Numbered from the stretch's first letter, positions 27,335-36,058 are shown. The stretch is 64,000 bases of DNA from Bacteroidota bacterium (GCA_017860255.1 JAFNAR010000003.1:1-64000), one strand, 5' to 3'. Numbers and translations: made by a program. The notes: generated by a model from the letters alone, not told the origin.

Positions 27335-28291
27335 ATGAAAAGATTTATAATAATTATTTTTGCTTTAACAATATCATTCCTTGGATATGCTCAACAACCA
27401 ACATATTCAATAGAATACGAATACCATAATGTTGGAGTTTTTAATCCTGAATGGGAAATATACCATAGTTTAAATCCAAAGAAATTTGAACATATTACTG
27501 GATATTATAGAGAAGAACTTGCAAAGATTATTTTTAATGCAGTTAGTTCAAAGCAGGTAAAGATATATGACCAGAGAAAAAGGGAAATATCTATTGATAC
27601 TGTTTTGAATCGTATTATTGAGTTTGAGAAACGAGAATTTGGACACACTTTAAAGAGAGATTCTGTTTTCAAATTTATTTATCCATATATATCTACCTAT
27701 TCTTTTGAGGAATTTGTAAAATATGACTTCAAAACTCTTTCATTGGAGAAGACCATAAAGGCTTATTGTCCAACACTGGTACGTTATAAGAGTTTTACTG
27801 ATACTAAGGTAGATACAGTAAGGTTAGAGCTATTTTGGATATTTCCACAAGATGAGGTAGTGGAGGAAGATAATAAGAAAAATCAAACAATAAAAGATGA
27901 TTATTTTAATATTCCTGATACTGTTATTTCACTTCAACCACTAAAATATCCAGTTCAAAATCCATACACAACATCTCTTTTCTATAAAGCAAAAAATAAG
28001 GATGCAAGTATAGTAAGGGCTGATGGTTCAAAGTTTAATGCTCCAAAGGAAGTTGATGATTTGTTTATTTTGAAATCAACTGTTTATATTGAAAATGAAG
28101 AAACTGGAGTTGAAGAAAAGAAAGAAGTAACCTCAGATATTATTCCAGAGGATATAACACATATTCGTTTGGGAGAATTATGGTCAATAAATAGGAATAA
28201 TCTTCAAATTAAAAAGCAGGTTAAGTATATTATCCCACTTTATGTTTATGATGATAAAGGATTTAGGCAACTTGGAATTAGAATAAGATGA
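27335..28291 (+). CDS. GldN/PorN-like protein, second of a pair
   Basis: The 318-residue protein has a signal peptide (cut near LGYAQ). It has the same duplicated plan as its neighbour: FVKYDFKTLSLEKTIKAYCP followed by RLELFWIFPQDE, and HIRLGELWSINRNNLQIKKQ followed by FRQLGIRIR. It starts 1 bp after the upstream stop and overlaps the SpoU gene by 4 bp, so all three are translationally coupled. The central loop is long and acidic. The function is unknown beyond the GldN resemblance. Confidence 0.5.
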   Translation: MKRFIIIIFALTISFLGYAQQPTYSIEYEYHNVGVFNPEWEIYHSLNPKKFEHITGYYREELAKIIFNAVSSKQVKIYDQRKREISIDTVLNRIIEFEKREFGHTLKRDSVFKFIYPYISTYSFEEFVKYDFKTLSLEKTIKAYCPTLVRYKSFTDTKVDTVRLELFWIFPQDEVVEEDNKKNQTIKDDYFNIPDTVISLQPLKYPVQNPYTTSLFYKAKNKDASIVRADGSKFNAPKEVDDLFILKSTVYIENEETGVEEKKEVTSDIIPEDITHIRLGELWSINRNNLQIKKQVKYIIPLYVYDDKGFRQLGIRIR

Positions 28292-28818
28292 ACGAAAAAC
28301 TTTCCCTTAGCGGATTAAATAGAATAGGTGTAGAAGAGTTTAAGAAAAAGGAGAAAAATCCAATTGTTATTGTGCTTGACAATATAAGAAGTATGAATAA
28401 TGTTGGTTCTGTTTTTAGAACTTCAGATGCATTTCTTCTTGAAAAGATATTTCTTTGTGGCATAACTCCCAAACCACCTCACAGAGAAATACAAAAAACA
28501 GCACTTGGAGCAACTGAAACTGTTGATTGGGAATATAAACCTTCAACCTTTGATGCAATTGATGAGCTAAAAAGCAAAGGATATTTAATATATTCAATTG
28601 AACAAGCAGTTGGAAGCATTATGTTGAATGATTTTATTTTCCCAAAACAGGAAAAAGTAGCTATTGTTTTTGGTAATGAAGTTGAAGGAGTAGATCAGGA
28701 AATAATTAATATTTCTAATGGTGTTATTGAAATTCCACAGTTTGGAACTAAGCATTCGTTGAATATTTCAGTAAGTGCAGGAATAGTTATATGGGACTTA
28801 TTCAATAAATTACAATAA
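28288..28818 (+). CDS. SpoU/TrmH family RNA 2'-O-methyltransferase
   Basis: The 176-residue protein has the three SPOUT motifs: NNVGSVFRTSDAF (motif 1), IVFGNEVEGVDQEII (motif 2) and HSLNISVSAGIVIWDL (motif 3), which build the trefoil-knot SAM site. It lacks the N-terminal substrate-binding extension of RlmB, so a tRNA target of the TrmH or TrmL kind is more likely. The ATG overlaps the stop of the GldN-like gene by 4 bp. Confidence 0.88.
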   Translation: MNEKLSLSGLNRIGVEEFKKKEKNPIVIVLDNIRSMNNVGSVFRTSDAFLLEKIFLCGITPKPPHREIQKTALGATETVDWEYKPSTFDAIDELKSKGYLIYSIEQAVGSIMLNDFIFPKQEKVAIVFGNEVEGVDQEIINISNGVIEIPQFGTKHSLNISVSAGIVIWDLFNKLQ

Positions 28819-28843
28819 TTATTTGAAAAAAAAGTCAAATAAA

Positions 28844-28874
28844 TTTGGCAGTAAAGAAAAACATTGTATCTTTG
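28844..28874 (+). promoter_or_regulatory. Promoter of tRNA-Asp
   Basis: TTTG (28844-28847), 19 bp and TATCTTTG (28867-28874) match the Bacteroidetes consensus exactly. The tRNA begins 36 bp after the -7 box. It is the clearest promoter in the window. Confidence 0.8.
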
Positions 28875-28909
28875 CACTCGCTTTTAAGGGGTCTTTTAAA
28901 GATAAAATT

Positions 28910-28984
28910 GGTTCGGTAGTTCAGTTTGGTTAGAATACATGCCTGTCACGCATGGGGTCGCGAGTTCGAGTCTCGTCCGGACCG
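28910..28984 (+). tRNA. tRNA-Asp (anticodon GTC)
   Basis: A full cloverleaf is visible: acceptor GGTTCGG with CCGGACC (one G-U pair), D arm, anticodon stem CATGC/GCATG with loop CTGTCAC, and T arm GCGAG-TTCGAGT-CTCGT. The anticodon is GTC, so the tRNA reads Asp codons. CCA is not encoded, since the discriminator G is followed by CTAAAA, and must be added by the CCA enzyme. Confidence 0.97.
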
Positions 28985-29003
28985 CTAAAAGTTAAACAAT
29001 AAT

Positions 29004-29038
29004 AAAGCATTGATATTTTATATCAGTGCTTTTCTCTT
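29004..29038 (+). terminator. Rho-independent terminator of tRNA-Asp
   Basis: AAAGCATTGATAT (29004-29016) and ATATCAGTGCTTT (29020-29032) pair over 13 bp with one G-U pair and a TTT loop, followed by TTCTCTTAT. It separates tRNA-Asp from tmRNA. Confidence 0.8.
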
Positions 29039-29065
29039 ATTTAGACACTTTGTTATTTATTCAAT

Positions 29066-29459
29066 GGGCTTGGTTTGGTTTTGACAGCAAGGTAAATGGG
29101 TAAGTAAGCATGCAGGCACACGTAATAAATGCCTTAAAAAAGGTTACACACAAATTAATTGGCGAAGAATCTTACGCTTTTGCTGCTTAATCGAAGTTTA
29201 GTAGATTAGCTTAATCTGTATCAAGGATATGGAGCAAAACGTTCCTCCACGACCCATTCTCTATGGTCAAAGATAAAGGGACGCACGCAAAATAGAGATA
29301 GTTTTTGAGTATCTTCGGCTCAATTACGAAATTTAAGAAGATAAGGCAGGACTTAGGGTGTCTTTCTCCTTTTCTTGCACTAAAACCAAAGAAAGAATAA
29401 GCATGTAGAAAGTTTATTTGTTTCTTGTTTGGACCAGGGTTCGACTCCCTGCAAGTCCA
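29066..29459 (+). ncRNA. ssrA: Transfer-messenger RNA (tmRNA)
   Basis: The ends pair as a tRNA-like acceptor: GGGCTTG (29066-29072) with CAAGTCC (29452-29458), with one G-U pair. The T arm CAGGGTTCGACTCCCTG sits just before the 3' end, and TTTTGACAGC near the 5' end forms the D-like region. The resume codon starts the tag reading frame at 29161. It reads GEESYAFAA and stops at TAA (29188-29190), close to the GE-x-NYALAA tags known in Bacteroidetes. CCA is not encoded. tmRNA with SmpB rescues stalled ribosomes, and the AFAA end marks products for ClpXP-type proteases. Confidence 0.97.
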
Positions 29460-29469
29460 CTTCTTTGTT

Positions 29470-29492
29470 TCAGTAACTACTGATTTTTATTT
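29470..29492 (+). terminator. Short terminator-like hairpin after tmRNA
   Basis: TCAGTA and TACTGA (29470-29475 with 29478-29483) are complementary around 2 nt, giving an effective 5-bp stem, followed by a TTTTTATTTT run. The stem is short, so this is a weak call. Confidence 0.4.
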
Positions 29493-29641
29493 TCGTCAAG
29501 AGATTTTCTCAGATTTGTTAATCTATATCTAAACTTACATATCTCTTTTTATTCAAATAAAATTTATTTTTCATTGCTAATTAATATTTATTGATAGAGT
29601 ACGTTAATATTGTAGATGTAAAAATAATTCTTTAGGTAATT

Positions 29642-30682
29642 ATGAACAAAAATAATATTGAAAATAAAGAAAGTATTTTGGAGATAAGCAGGATTGGTTT
29701 TCAATGGGAAATGGGAAATCCTTTTATATTCTGCGCTCATCATAATGATGCTTTTCCAAAAGGAAATAAAAATCAAGGACCTGATGTTTCATTAAGAGGA
29801 AGAAATATTGGTAGCGATTTCTCCAACAAAGATGGATTCAGTATGTACCATGGAGATATTGTTCCTGGCTTCCCTATGCATCCACATAGAGGTTTTGAAA
29901 CTGTTACCATCGTTTTGAAAGGGATTATTGACCATTTTGATTCTCTTAAGGCTCATGGGCGTTATTCAAATGGAGATGTTCAATGGCTAACAACAGGAAA
30001 GGGATGTCAGCACTGCGAAATGTTCCCCCTTGTCAATCAAGATAAGGATAATCCTTTAGAGCTTTTTCAAGTATGGCTAAATTTGCCAAAGAAAGATAAG
30101 TTTTGTGAACCTAACTATAAGATGCTTTGGGCAGAAGATATTCCAGTTTTTGATGTAGTAGATGAAAACAATGATAAAACAACCATTAAACTAATTTCAG
30201 GAAGCTTTGAGGGGAGAGTAGGATTGGAGCCAACTCCAAACTCTTGGGCATTTGATAAAAATAATAAGGTTGGTATAGTTTTAATAAATATGAATCCAAA
30301 TGCCAAACTAACCATTCCTAAGGGAACAAAAACTATGTCAAGAAATCTTTATTTCTATCAAGGAGAAGGAAGTATTGAAATTGAAAACAAAAATATTCCA
30401 TCCTCAAACAGAATTAGACTTAATGCTGAATTTGAAACTCAAATAACTAATAAAGATAAGGAATCATTTATTTTGCTTCTTGGAGGAGAAAGAATTGATG
30501 AGCCCGTTGTTCAATATGGTCCTTTTGTAATGAATACTCAGGAAGAAATATATCAAGCAATTCAAGATTACAGAGAAACAGAGTTTGGGGGATGGCATTG
30601 GGATAGAACAGATCCAGTTCATCCAATAAGCTCAGGAAGATTTGCAACTTATATTGACGGAAAAGAAGAGGTGAGAAATTAA
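29642..30682 (+). CDS. Pirin family protein
   Basis: The 346-residue bicupin carries the pirin metal site: FPMHPHRGFETVTIVLKG gives two His, and TGKGCQHCEMFP supplies a further His and Glu. The C-terminal cupin includes NLYFYQGEGSIEIE and LLGGERIDEPVVQYGPFVMNT. Pirins bind Fe(II) or a similar metal. Some act as quercetin dioxygenases and others as regulators, so the reaction is not fixed by sequence. The protein is longer than typical pirins (about 290 residues) because of an N-terminal extension and a TEFGGWHWDRTDPVHP tail. Confidence 0.88.
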   Translation: MNKNNIENKESILEISRIGFQWEMGNPFIFCAHHNDAFPKGNKNQGPDVSLRGRNIGSDFSNKDGFSMYHGDIVPGFPMHPHRGFETVTIVLKGIIDHFDSLKAHGRYSNGDVQWLTTGKGCQHCEMFPLVNQDKDNPLELFQVWLNLPKKDKFCEPNYKMLWAEDIPVFDVVDENNDKTTIKLISGSFEGRVGLEPTPNSWAFDKNNKVGIVLINMNPNAKLTIPKGTKTMSRNLYFYQGEGSIEIENKNIPSSNRIRLNAEFETQITNKDKESFILLLGGERIDEPVVQYGPFVMNTQEEIYQAIQDYRETEFGGWHWDRTDPVHPISSGRFATYIDGKEEVRN

Positions 30683-30718
30683 GCTTGTAAATAACATTAT
30701 TTTTGAGAGTTACCGAGC

Positions 30719-30762
30719 CTTAATATTAAATTAACATACACTTAATATCAAATTAATTTTTA
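30719..30762 (+). repeat. 22-bp direct repeat, 2 units
   Basis: CTTAATATTAAATTAA (from 30719) and CTTAATATCAAATTAA (from 30741) start two adjacent 22-bp units differing at few positions in their first 16 bp. The pair lies just upstream of the promoter of the phosphate permease and shares its period with the other tracts of the window. A paired operator is an alternative reading. Confidence 0.6.
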
Positions 30763-30778
30763 AGGGGTAATTCCTGTA

Positions 30779-30786
30779 TAATTTTG
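30779..30786 (+). promoter_or_regulatory. Putative -7 box of the phosphate permease gene
   Basis: TAATTTTG matches TAnnTTTG and lies 28 bp before the ATG at 30815. The best -33 candidate is TTTT (30757-30760), a partial match located at the end of the second 22-bp repeat unit. Confidence 0.45.
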
Positions 30787-30814
30787 CTACTTCTTTAAAC
30801 AAAAAGTCGGAATT

Positions 30815-32212
30815 ATGTTTGGAATGGACTCTTCTATTTTTATTCTCTTCATCGCTTGTATATTATGCGCTGTAATATTTGAATTTATTAATGGTTTTCA
30901 TGATACAGCCAATGCAGTTGCAACAGTAATTTACACAAGAACTTTAAAACCTCGAATAGCTGTTCTATGGTCAGGATTATGGAATTTCTTAGGAGTATAT
31001 CTTGGAGGAATAACTGTTGCAATGACAATTATGCACCTATTACCTCTTGATGTATTGATAGAACAATCAATGAGTTTAAGTATTTCTCTTATACTCACTT
31101 TACTTATAACAGCAATAATCTGGAATATTGGCACTTGGTATTTTGGACTTCCCTGTTCAAGTTCTCATACATTAATAGGTTCAATATTTGGAGCAAGCTT
31201 GGCCTTAGCATATGTTACAAATACTGGAGTTGCAAATTTGCCATGGAAGAAATTGGAAGAAGCTGGATTGTCTTTATTGGTATCTCCACTTTTTGGCTTC
31301 TTTATGGCAATGGTAGTAATGTTTTTGTTTGGAGTTTTTGTTAAAAAGAAACGTTTCTTTGCTCAAGTAAATAAAGATAAAAAGCCTCCATTTTTAGTAA
31401 GATTGACATTAATATTGACTTGTACATCAGTAAGTTTTGCTCATGGTTCAAATGATGGACAAAAAGGAGTTGGCTTAATGATGATAATTCTAATTTGTTT
31501 CTTGCCAACCAAATTTGCAATTGACCCTGATAAAAATCCTGCTTCAATGGGAGGAAATATAGATCATATTGCATGGGTGTATAATAAAGTTGATTATTCA
31601 GCCATACCTGCAAGTGATACTGCTCTTGTGAACAAATCAAAACATAGTATAGTTAGACTTAAAGAAATATCTACAATTCTTAGTAACCCTGAAGAAAATA
31701 CTCATAAATATAATTTTGAAATCAGAAAAAACATATTAATCCTTGAATCTGCATCAAAGGCTATTATAGATTCTGAATCTACAGATTCAAGAGCAAGTGA
31801 AGAATTGAATAAAAACATTAAGCAATTAAAATCTTATACAGAGTTTGTTCCGTGGTGGGTGATTCTTATTGTATCTGTTTCCTTAGGACTTGGGACCATG
31901 ATAGGATGGAAGAGAATAGTTGTTACTATTGGAGAAAAAATAGGTAAAAAACATTTGAGTTATGCTCAAGGAGCAAGTGCAGAAATTGTTGCAGCAAGTA
32001 CAATTGCAGCATCAACAATGTTAGGTTTGCCGGTAAGCACAACCCATGTTTTATCTTCAGGTATTGCAGGCTCAATGGCATATAGAGGAGGGATAAAGAA
32101 TATTCAAATGGATACAGTAAAAAGTATACTTTTGGCTTGGGCTTTAACAATTCCAGTAGCAGTAATTGTATCTGGAGGTTTGTTTATGTTAATAAATTGG
32201 ATATTACACTAA
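30815..32212 (+). CDS. PiT family inorganic phosphate permease
   Basis: The 465-residue membrane protein has the two inverted PiT signatures: NGFHDTANAVATVIYTRTL near residue 28 and GASAEIVAASTIAASTMLG near residue 386, with GLPVSTTHVLSSGIAGSM after the second. About ten hydrophobic segments are present. A soluble insertion of about 100 residues (around 230-345) follows the SFAHGSNDGQKGVG motif, as in other Bacteroidota PiT proteins. It imports phosphate with a cation. No PhoU-like gene is adjacent, and the gene is transcribed alone. Confidence 0.93.
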   Translation: MFGMDSSIFILFIACILCAVIFEFINGFHDTANAVATVIYTRTLKPRIAVLWSGLWNFLGVYLGGITVAMTIMHLLPLDVLIEQSMSLSISLILTLLITAIIWNIGTWYFGLPCSSSHTLIGSIFGASLALAYVTNTGVANLPWKKLEEAGLSLLVSPLFGFFMAMVVMFLFGVFVKKKRFFAQVNKDKKPPFLVRLTLILTCTSVSFAHGSNDGQKGVGLMMIILICFLPTKFAIDPDKNPASMGGNIDHIAWVYNKVDYSAIPASDTALVNKSKHSIVRLKEISTILSNPEENTHKYNFEIRKNILILESASKAIIDSESTDSRASEELNKNIKQLKSYTEFVPWWVILIVSVSLGLGTMIGWKRIVVTIGEKIGKKHLSYAQGASAEIVAASTIAASTMLGLPVSTTHVLSSGIAGSMAYRGGIKNIQMDTVKSILLAWALTIPVAVIVSGGLFMLINWILH

Positions 32213-32270
32213 TCTATTTCTAAATCACTATTATATTTAAAAATCTACATAGAGAAAAGTAGATAAGCAT

Positions 32271-32870
32271 TTAGTATTTTAAGAATAGAATCCAATCCCA
32301 ATCTTCAGGGTTTCCAACTCCAACGCTTGGGGTGTAAAGGAAAAGTTTTACAGTAGCATCAGGATTGGAACGTAAATAATCTCTAACCTTCACTAAACCT
32401 TGAACAGAAGACCAAATTGGAGAATAATCATAATCTGTATTTTGAGGATTAAAGACATTTTCAAACCCTCCTCTTGGAATATAATAATCGCAAGTTAAAA
32501 CATGATCAAAATCACTTGCAGGAAGAATGTTTTGAGGATAATTAATATGTCCTAGTCCCATCCAAATTATATCTCCATCAAAGATTACTTCATCCAATTC
32601 TTCATAAATCAATTTAATATTCCCAAAATCTCCTGGAGGAGAATATTCAGTTCTAATTGTAAAGTTTTCAGAGGTTTGAGAAAACAACAATTCTTTTCCA
32701 CCTTCAAAATGATTTGTTAAATAATCAACCTTAAGCATAAGTATTTTAGATCTATGATGTCTCTCTAACTCCTCACAAGAAGAAAATAACAAGATACTTA
32801 AGGAAGCAATAATAACAATTGTAATTGAAAAATGCTTAAATTTTAAAATACTTGCTTTCATAAACTGCAT
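32271..32870 (-). CDS. Hypothetical lipoprotein
   Basis: The 199-residue protein has a signal anchor and lipobox-like LFSSCEE. The mature part has aromatic-rich stretches (IIWMGLGHINYP, YYIPRGGFENVF, NPEDWDWILFLKY) with no family I can name. It is convergent with the phosphate permease, with 58 bp between the stops. A near-consensus promoter lies 52 bp upstream. The function is unknown. Confidence 0.65.
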   Translation of the reverse strand: MQFMKASILKFKHFSITIVIIASLSILLFSSCEELERHHRSKILMLKVDYLTNHFEGGKELLFSQTSENFTIRTEYSPPGDFGNIKLIYEELDEVIFDGDIIWMGLGHINYPQNILPASDFDHVLTCDYYIPRGGFENVFNPQNTDYDYSPIWSSVQGLVKVRDYLRSNPDATVKLFLYTPSVGVGNPEDWDWILFLKY

Positions 32871-32921
32871 ATTTACTGTTAATTGAAAATTTGATTTTCA
32901 AACTATCAAACTTTTAAAATA

Positions 32922-32953
32922 CAAAGATACATTCAAATAAAGTAAAAGTCAAG
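32922..32953 (-). promoter_or_regulatory. Promoter of the 32271-32870 lipoprotein gene
   Basis: On the minus strand CTTG (32953-32950), 20 bp and TATCTTTG (32929-32922) match the consensus with one difference in the -33 box. The start codon is 52 bp downstream. Confidence 0.55.
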
Positions 32954-33026
32954 CAATAAAGTTTAAATGTAATTCCAACTCCTTATTATATTTTAATGAA
33001 ACGCTGTTTTAATTTTTTCTTTCTTC

Positions 33027-33197
33027 GTTTTATTTTACTGAAATAAGGTTTTATTTTCATTAAAGCATCATTGTTACTTTTGCCTTAAAAAAACATCAAT
33101 CAAAACTGAAAATATATCAGTCATATTTTTATTTATATCCCTTATATTTTTATTTTTGATTGATTTATTTTTCATTATGATTGACGTTTTTCCGATA
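33027..33197 (+). repeat. 21-bp periodic repeat tract, 7 units in two groups
   Basis: Two 21-bp units (33027 and 33048) both begin GTTTTATTTT. After 24 bp, five more 21-bp units start at 33093, 33114, 33135, 33156 and 33177. Units 33114 and 33135 both begin ATATC and end ATATTTTTATTT, and the next two carry TGATTGA and TGATTGAC at their fronts. Runs of T recur once per unit. The tract lies in a 585-bp gap without genes (32871-33455). The rest of that gap holds TTAACAAG in tandem (33279-33294) and the strong hairpin at 33310. Confidence 0.7.
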
Positions 33198-33309
33198 ACC
33201 CTTTATAGAAATTTACTAACAATTTTTTTTAAAAATTTATCTTGTTAAGTTTTTAACCTGTTAAAAATACCTATATATTTAACAAGTTAACAAGAGTTAA
33301 TAGTTAATG

Positions 33310-33343
33310 GGTAACCCCCAATATTTTTATATTGGGGGTTACC
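33310..33343. terminator. Strong 15-bp hairpin, possible bidirectional terminator
   Basis: GGTAACCCCCAATAT (33310-33324) and ATATTGGGGGTTACC (33329-33343) are perfectly complementary around TTTT. There is no T-run after either arm and no gene ends nearby, since the flanking genes diverge from this gap. It could be a structured leader of the 33456 gene, a transcription block or a protein-binding palindrome. Confidence 0.5.
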
Positions 33344-33455
33344 TCAATAACTTGCTATTAAATTTATTGTTACATAAGTTAATTAGAGATTAAGCTGTAA
33401 ATTTGCTGTTTAAATCTTATAATCTTCAGAACTAATAGAATTAATATTGTCAAAT

Positions 33456-34025
33456 ATGAATAATATAAAGAAATATGATGTTATGATAGGAGGGATATTT
33501 GCCTCGCTAACCATAGCTTTTTTAATAATGTCAATCAAAAATGAAGTATTCTTTAATTGGATATTTGAAAGGCATCAAAACATTTTGAGCTGGTATATAA
33601 GACCATTATTTCTAATCCCATTTGCCTTTTTTGCTTATAAGAGAAGTTGGTCGGGAATATTTATAACAATATTCTGCATCTTTACAAGTATGTTTTGGTT
33701 TAATAAACCAGAGATAATCAATCTTCAGGTAAAGGAATTTTTAGAATTTGAAAAAGAATGGCTTTTTAGTATTTGGGATTATAAAAAGATATTATTAGCC
33801 CTCACAGTCCCTGTCTCATTCTTTCTTTTAGGACTTGCATTTTGGAAAAGGAGTCTATGGCTGGGCTTATCAGTAGTGGTATTAATAGCAAGTGGAAAGA
33901 TAGTTTGGAGCATATACAATGCATCTGAATCTGGAAAAAAAATCCTCATCCCTGCAATAATAGGACTAATATTCTGCATACTATTAATCTATTATGGTTT
34001 TAGAAGATTAGAAAATAAGAAATAA
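33456..34025 (+). CDS. Hypothetical integral membrane protein
   Basis: The 189-residue protein has about five hydrophobic segments (GGIFASLTIAFLIM, LFLIPFAFFAYK, FITIFCIFTSMF, LLALTVPVSFFLLG, IPAIIGLIFCILLI) and a basic C-terminus. I do not recognise a family. I chose ATG 33456 over a TTG three codons earlier. A TAAATTTG box at 33398-33405 could be its -7 element. The neighbours give no functional hint. Confidence 0.6.
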   Translation: MNNIKKYDVMIGGIFASLTIAFLIMSIKNEVFFNWIFERHQNILSWYIRPLFLIPFAFFAYKRSWSGIFITIFCIFTSMFWFNKPEIINLQVKEFLEFEKEWLFSIWDYKKILLALTVPVSFFLLGLAFWKRSLWLGLSVVVLIASGKIVWSIYNASESGKKILIPAIIGLIFCILLIYYGFRRLENKK

Positions 34026-34245
34026 TACTATAATTATTAATTGCTTGCAAATAAATATTTTAAATTTCTTGTAAACATGTGTAATACCAAATATATATTT
34101 ACAGAAAGATATTGTTTAATGGACAACTCCAATTGTAATTATTGATGGTTGCACTGAATAACTTAGTTGTTAAAAATTATTGGAACAGCCAGATTAATAA
34201 AAAATAATTTAAATTTGCTTGAAATATAGAAAGGTAAACTAAATT

Positions 34246-34539
34246 ATGGCTAATAGAATAGAGAAAGAAAAACGTATTATGGAGTTTATGGTTAGGCTCT
34301 ATTGCTCTAAGAAAGAGAAGAATAATGAACTTTGTGATAGCTGTAAGGAATTAATAGAATACTCCAAAAAACGTTTAGATAATTGTCCTCACGGCAATAA
34401 TAAACCTTCATGCAAGAGATGCCAAAAGCATTGTTATAGAAAAGAATACAGAGAGAAAATAAGGGAAGTAATGCGTTATTCAGGCCAAAGAATAATCCTC
34501 TACAACCCATTAGAATTTATTCGACATCTTGTAAAATAA
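34246..34539 (+). CDS. YgbA/nitrous oxide-stimulated promoter family protein
   Basis: The 97-residue protein has the family's cysteine pattern: LYCSKKE, LCDSCKEL, NCPHGNNKPSCKRCQKHCYR, then a basic helix and the end GQRIILYNPLEFIRHLV. The seven or eight Cys/His residues suggest a metal centre. From memory, the enterobacterial member YgbA is induced by nitrosative stress. The role here is inferred from family membership. It stands alone, with 220 bp upstream and 190 bp downstream that show no other feature. Confidence 0.8.
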   Translation: MANRIEKEKRIMEFMVRLYCSKKEKNNELCDSCKELIEYSKKRLDNCPHGNNKPSCKRCQKHCYRKEYREKIREVMRYSGQRIILYNPLEFIRHLVK

Positions 34540-34729
34540 TAATATATAAATGGATACAAATTTCTCTGATTGTCTAATATTTTTTAAAATACATGTTATC
34601 AAAGAATTGTATCAAAAAGCAATTTGTTGTTAATGTAAGAATTATTTATAGTTTCTGCTCTTTTCATAGTTAAGAAATAAATGCTATGGTGTTGCAAACA
34701 AGAATAATAATATATTTTACAAATATATT

Positions 34730-36058
34730 TTATTCCTCTTTTAAGTCTTTTTTAAATCTTGATAAGGTTCTATTTCTTGCAAAACTATGGTCTATTATTG
34801 GGTTTGGATAATCCTTTGTGCCAAATTCATCTACCCATTTTCTAATATATTGAAAATTAGGGTCAAATTTCTCTTGCTGTGTATTTGGGTTGAATATTCT
34901 AAAATATGGAGCAGCATCACAGCCAGAGCCTACAACCCATTGCCAATTACCATTATTAGAAGAAAGTTCATAATCAATAAGTTTATTTGCAAAATACAAT
35001 TCACCCCATCTCCAATCAATTAAAAGATGTTTGGTTAGAAAACTTGCAGTGATCATTCTTACTCTATTATGCATAAAACCTGTGGAATTCAACTCCCTCA
35101 TACCAGCATCTACAATTGGATAACCAGTTTTGCCTTGACACCATATTTCAAATAATTCTTCATTATTATCCCATTTAATTCGATTGTATTTAGGCTTAAA
35201 GCATGAGTTTTCAACATAGGGGAAATGATATAAAATATGAATAAAGAATTCTCTCCATATTAGTTCTTTCAAATAGGTTAAACTTAGTTTGTTGGCAATT
35301 CCCACAAGTTTTCTAATACTTATTCTTCCAAAACGAAGTTCTACACTAACCCTGCTAACTCCTTTATCTAAATATGGTTTATCGCGTGTAATTTCATAAT
35401 TAATTATAATATCTTCATCTAATTTATAAGGATGAAATATATCTCCGCAAGGCATATAACCAATATGTTTTATATCAAAATTATTATCTTCAATGGCAAG
35501 TAAGTTATTAAGATATTCTTCACTTGGATAGTATTCAATATTAATATTTTTTAATCTATCAATCCAAACATTAGAATAAGGAGTGTAAACTGTATAAGGC
35601 TTATTATCAGATTTTAAAATATTGTCCTTATGAAATATAAGTGAATCTTTAAAAGAAAACACTCTAATATTTTTACCTTTAAAATAGTCTTCAATTCCCT
35701 TATCTCTCTTAATTGCATATGGTTCATAATCTATATTAAAATAAATAGAATCAATAATATAGGTTTCTTCTAAAGATTTAAAAATATCAATGGGTTTCCC
35801 GTAAAAGTACTGAATATTAGAGTTGTATTCTTTTTTTAGCTTTACATTAATGTCTTCAAGAGATTGGAAGATAAAATTAACTCTCTTATCGTAAATATCT
35901 GAGAATTGTTTTAATATTTCAGTGTCGAAAATAAATATTGGCAAAACCTTAATTGATGCTCTCAAAGCTTTATAAAGTCCATGATTATCATCTAATCGAA
36001 GATCTCTTCTAAACCAAAAAATACTTACTTTTTGTTTCATATTATTTTGCCCTTCCAT
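34730..36058 (-). CDS. phrB: Deoxyribodipyrimidine photolyase (cryptochrome/photolyase family)
   Basis: The 442-residue protein begins with the antenna-binding Rossmann domain (FWFRRDLRLDDNHGLYKAL). The C-terminal FAD domain carries WREFFIHIL, GYPIVDAGMREL, HNRVRMITASFL, DWRWGELYFANKLIDYE and NNGNWQWVVGSGCDAAPYFR. These are the class I CPD photolyase hallmarks, including Trp residues of the electron chain. It splits UV-induced cyclobutane dimers using blue light. An internal Met seven codons in is an alternative start. It is monocistronic and reads leftward. Confidence 0.93.
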   Translation of the reverse strand: MEGQNNMKQKVSIFWFRRDLRLDDNHGLYKALRASIKVLPIFIFDTEILKQFSDIYDKRVNFIFQSLEDINVKLKKEYNSNIQYFYGKPIDIFKSLEETYIIDSIYFNIDYEPYAIKRDKGIEDYFKGKNIRVFSFKDSLIFHKDNILKSDNKPYTVYTPYSNVWIDRLKNINIEYYPSEEYLNNLLAIEDNNFDIKHIGYMPCGDIFHPYKLDEDIIINYEITRDKPYLDKGVSRVSVELRFGRISIRKLVGIANKLSLTYLKELIWREFFIHILYHFPYVENSCFKPKYNRIKWDNNEELFEIWCQGKTGYPIVDAGMRELNSTGFMHNRVRMITASFLTKHLLIDWRWGELYFANKLIDYELSSNNGNWQWVVGSGCDAAPYFRIFNPNTQQEKFDPNFQYIRKWVDEFGTKDYPNPIIDHSFARNRTLSRFKKDLKEE

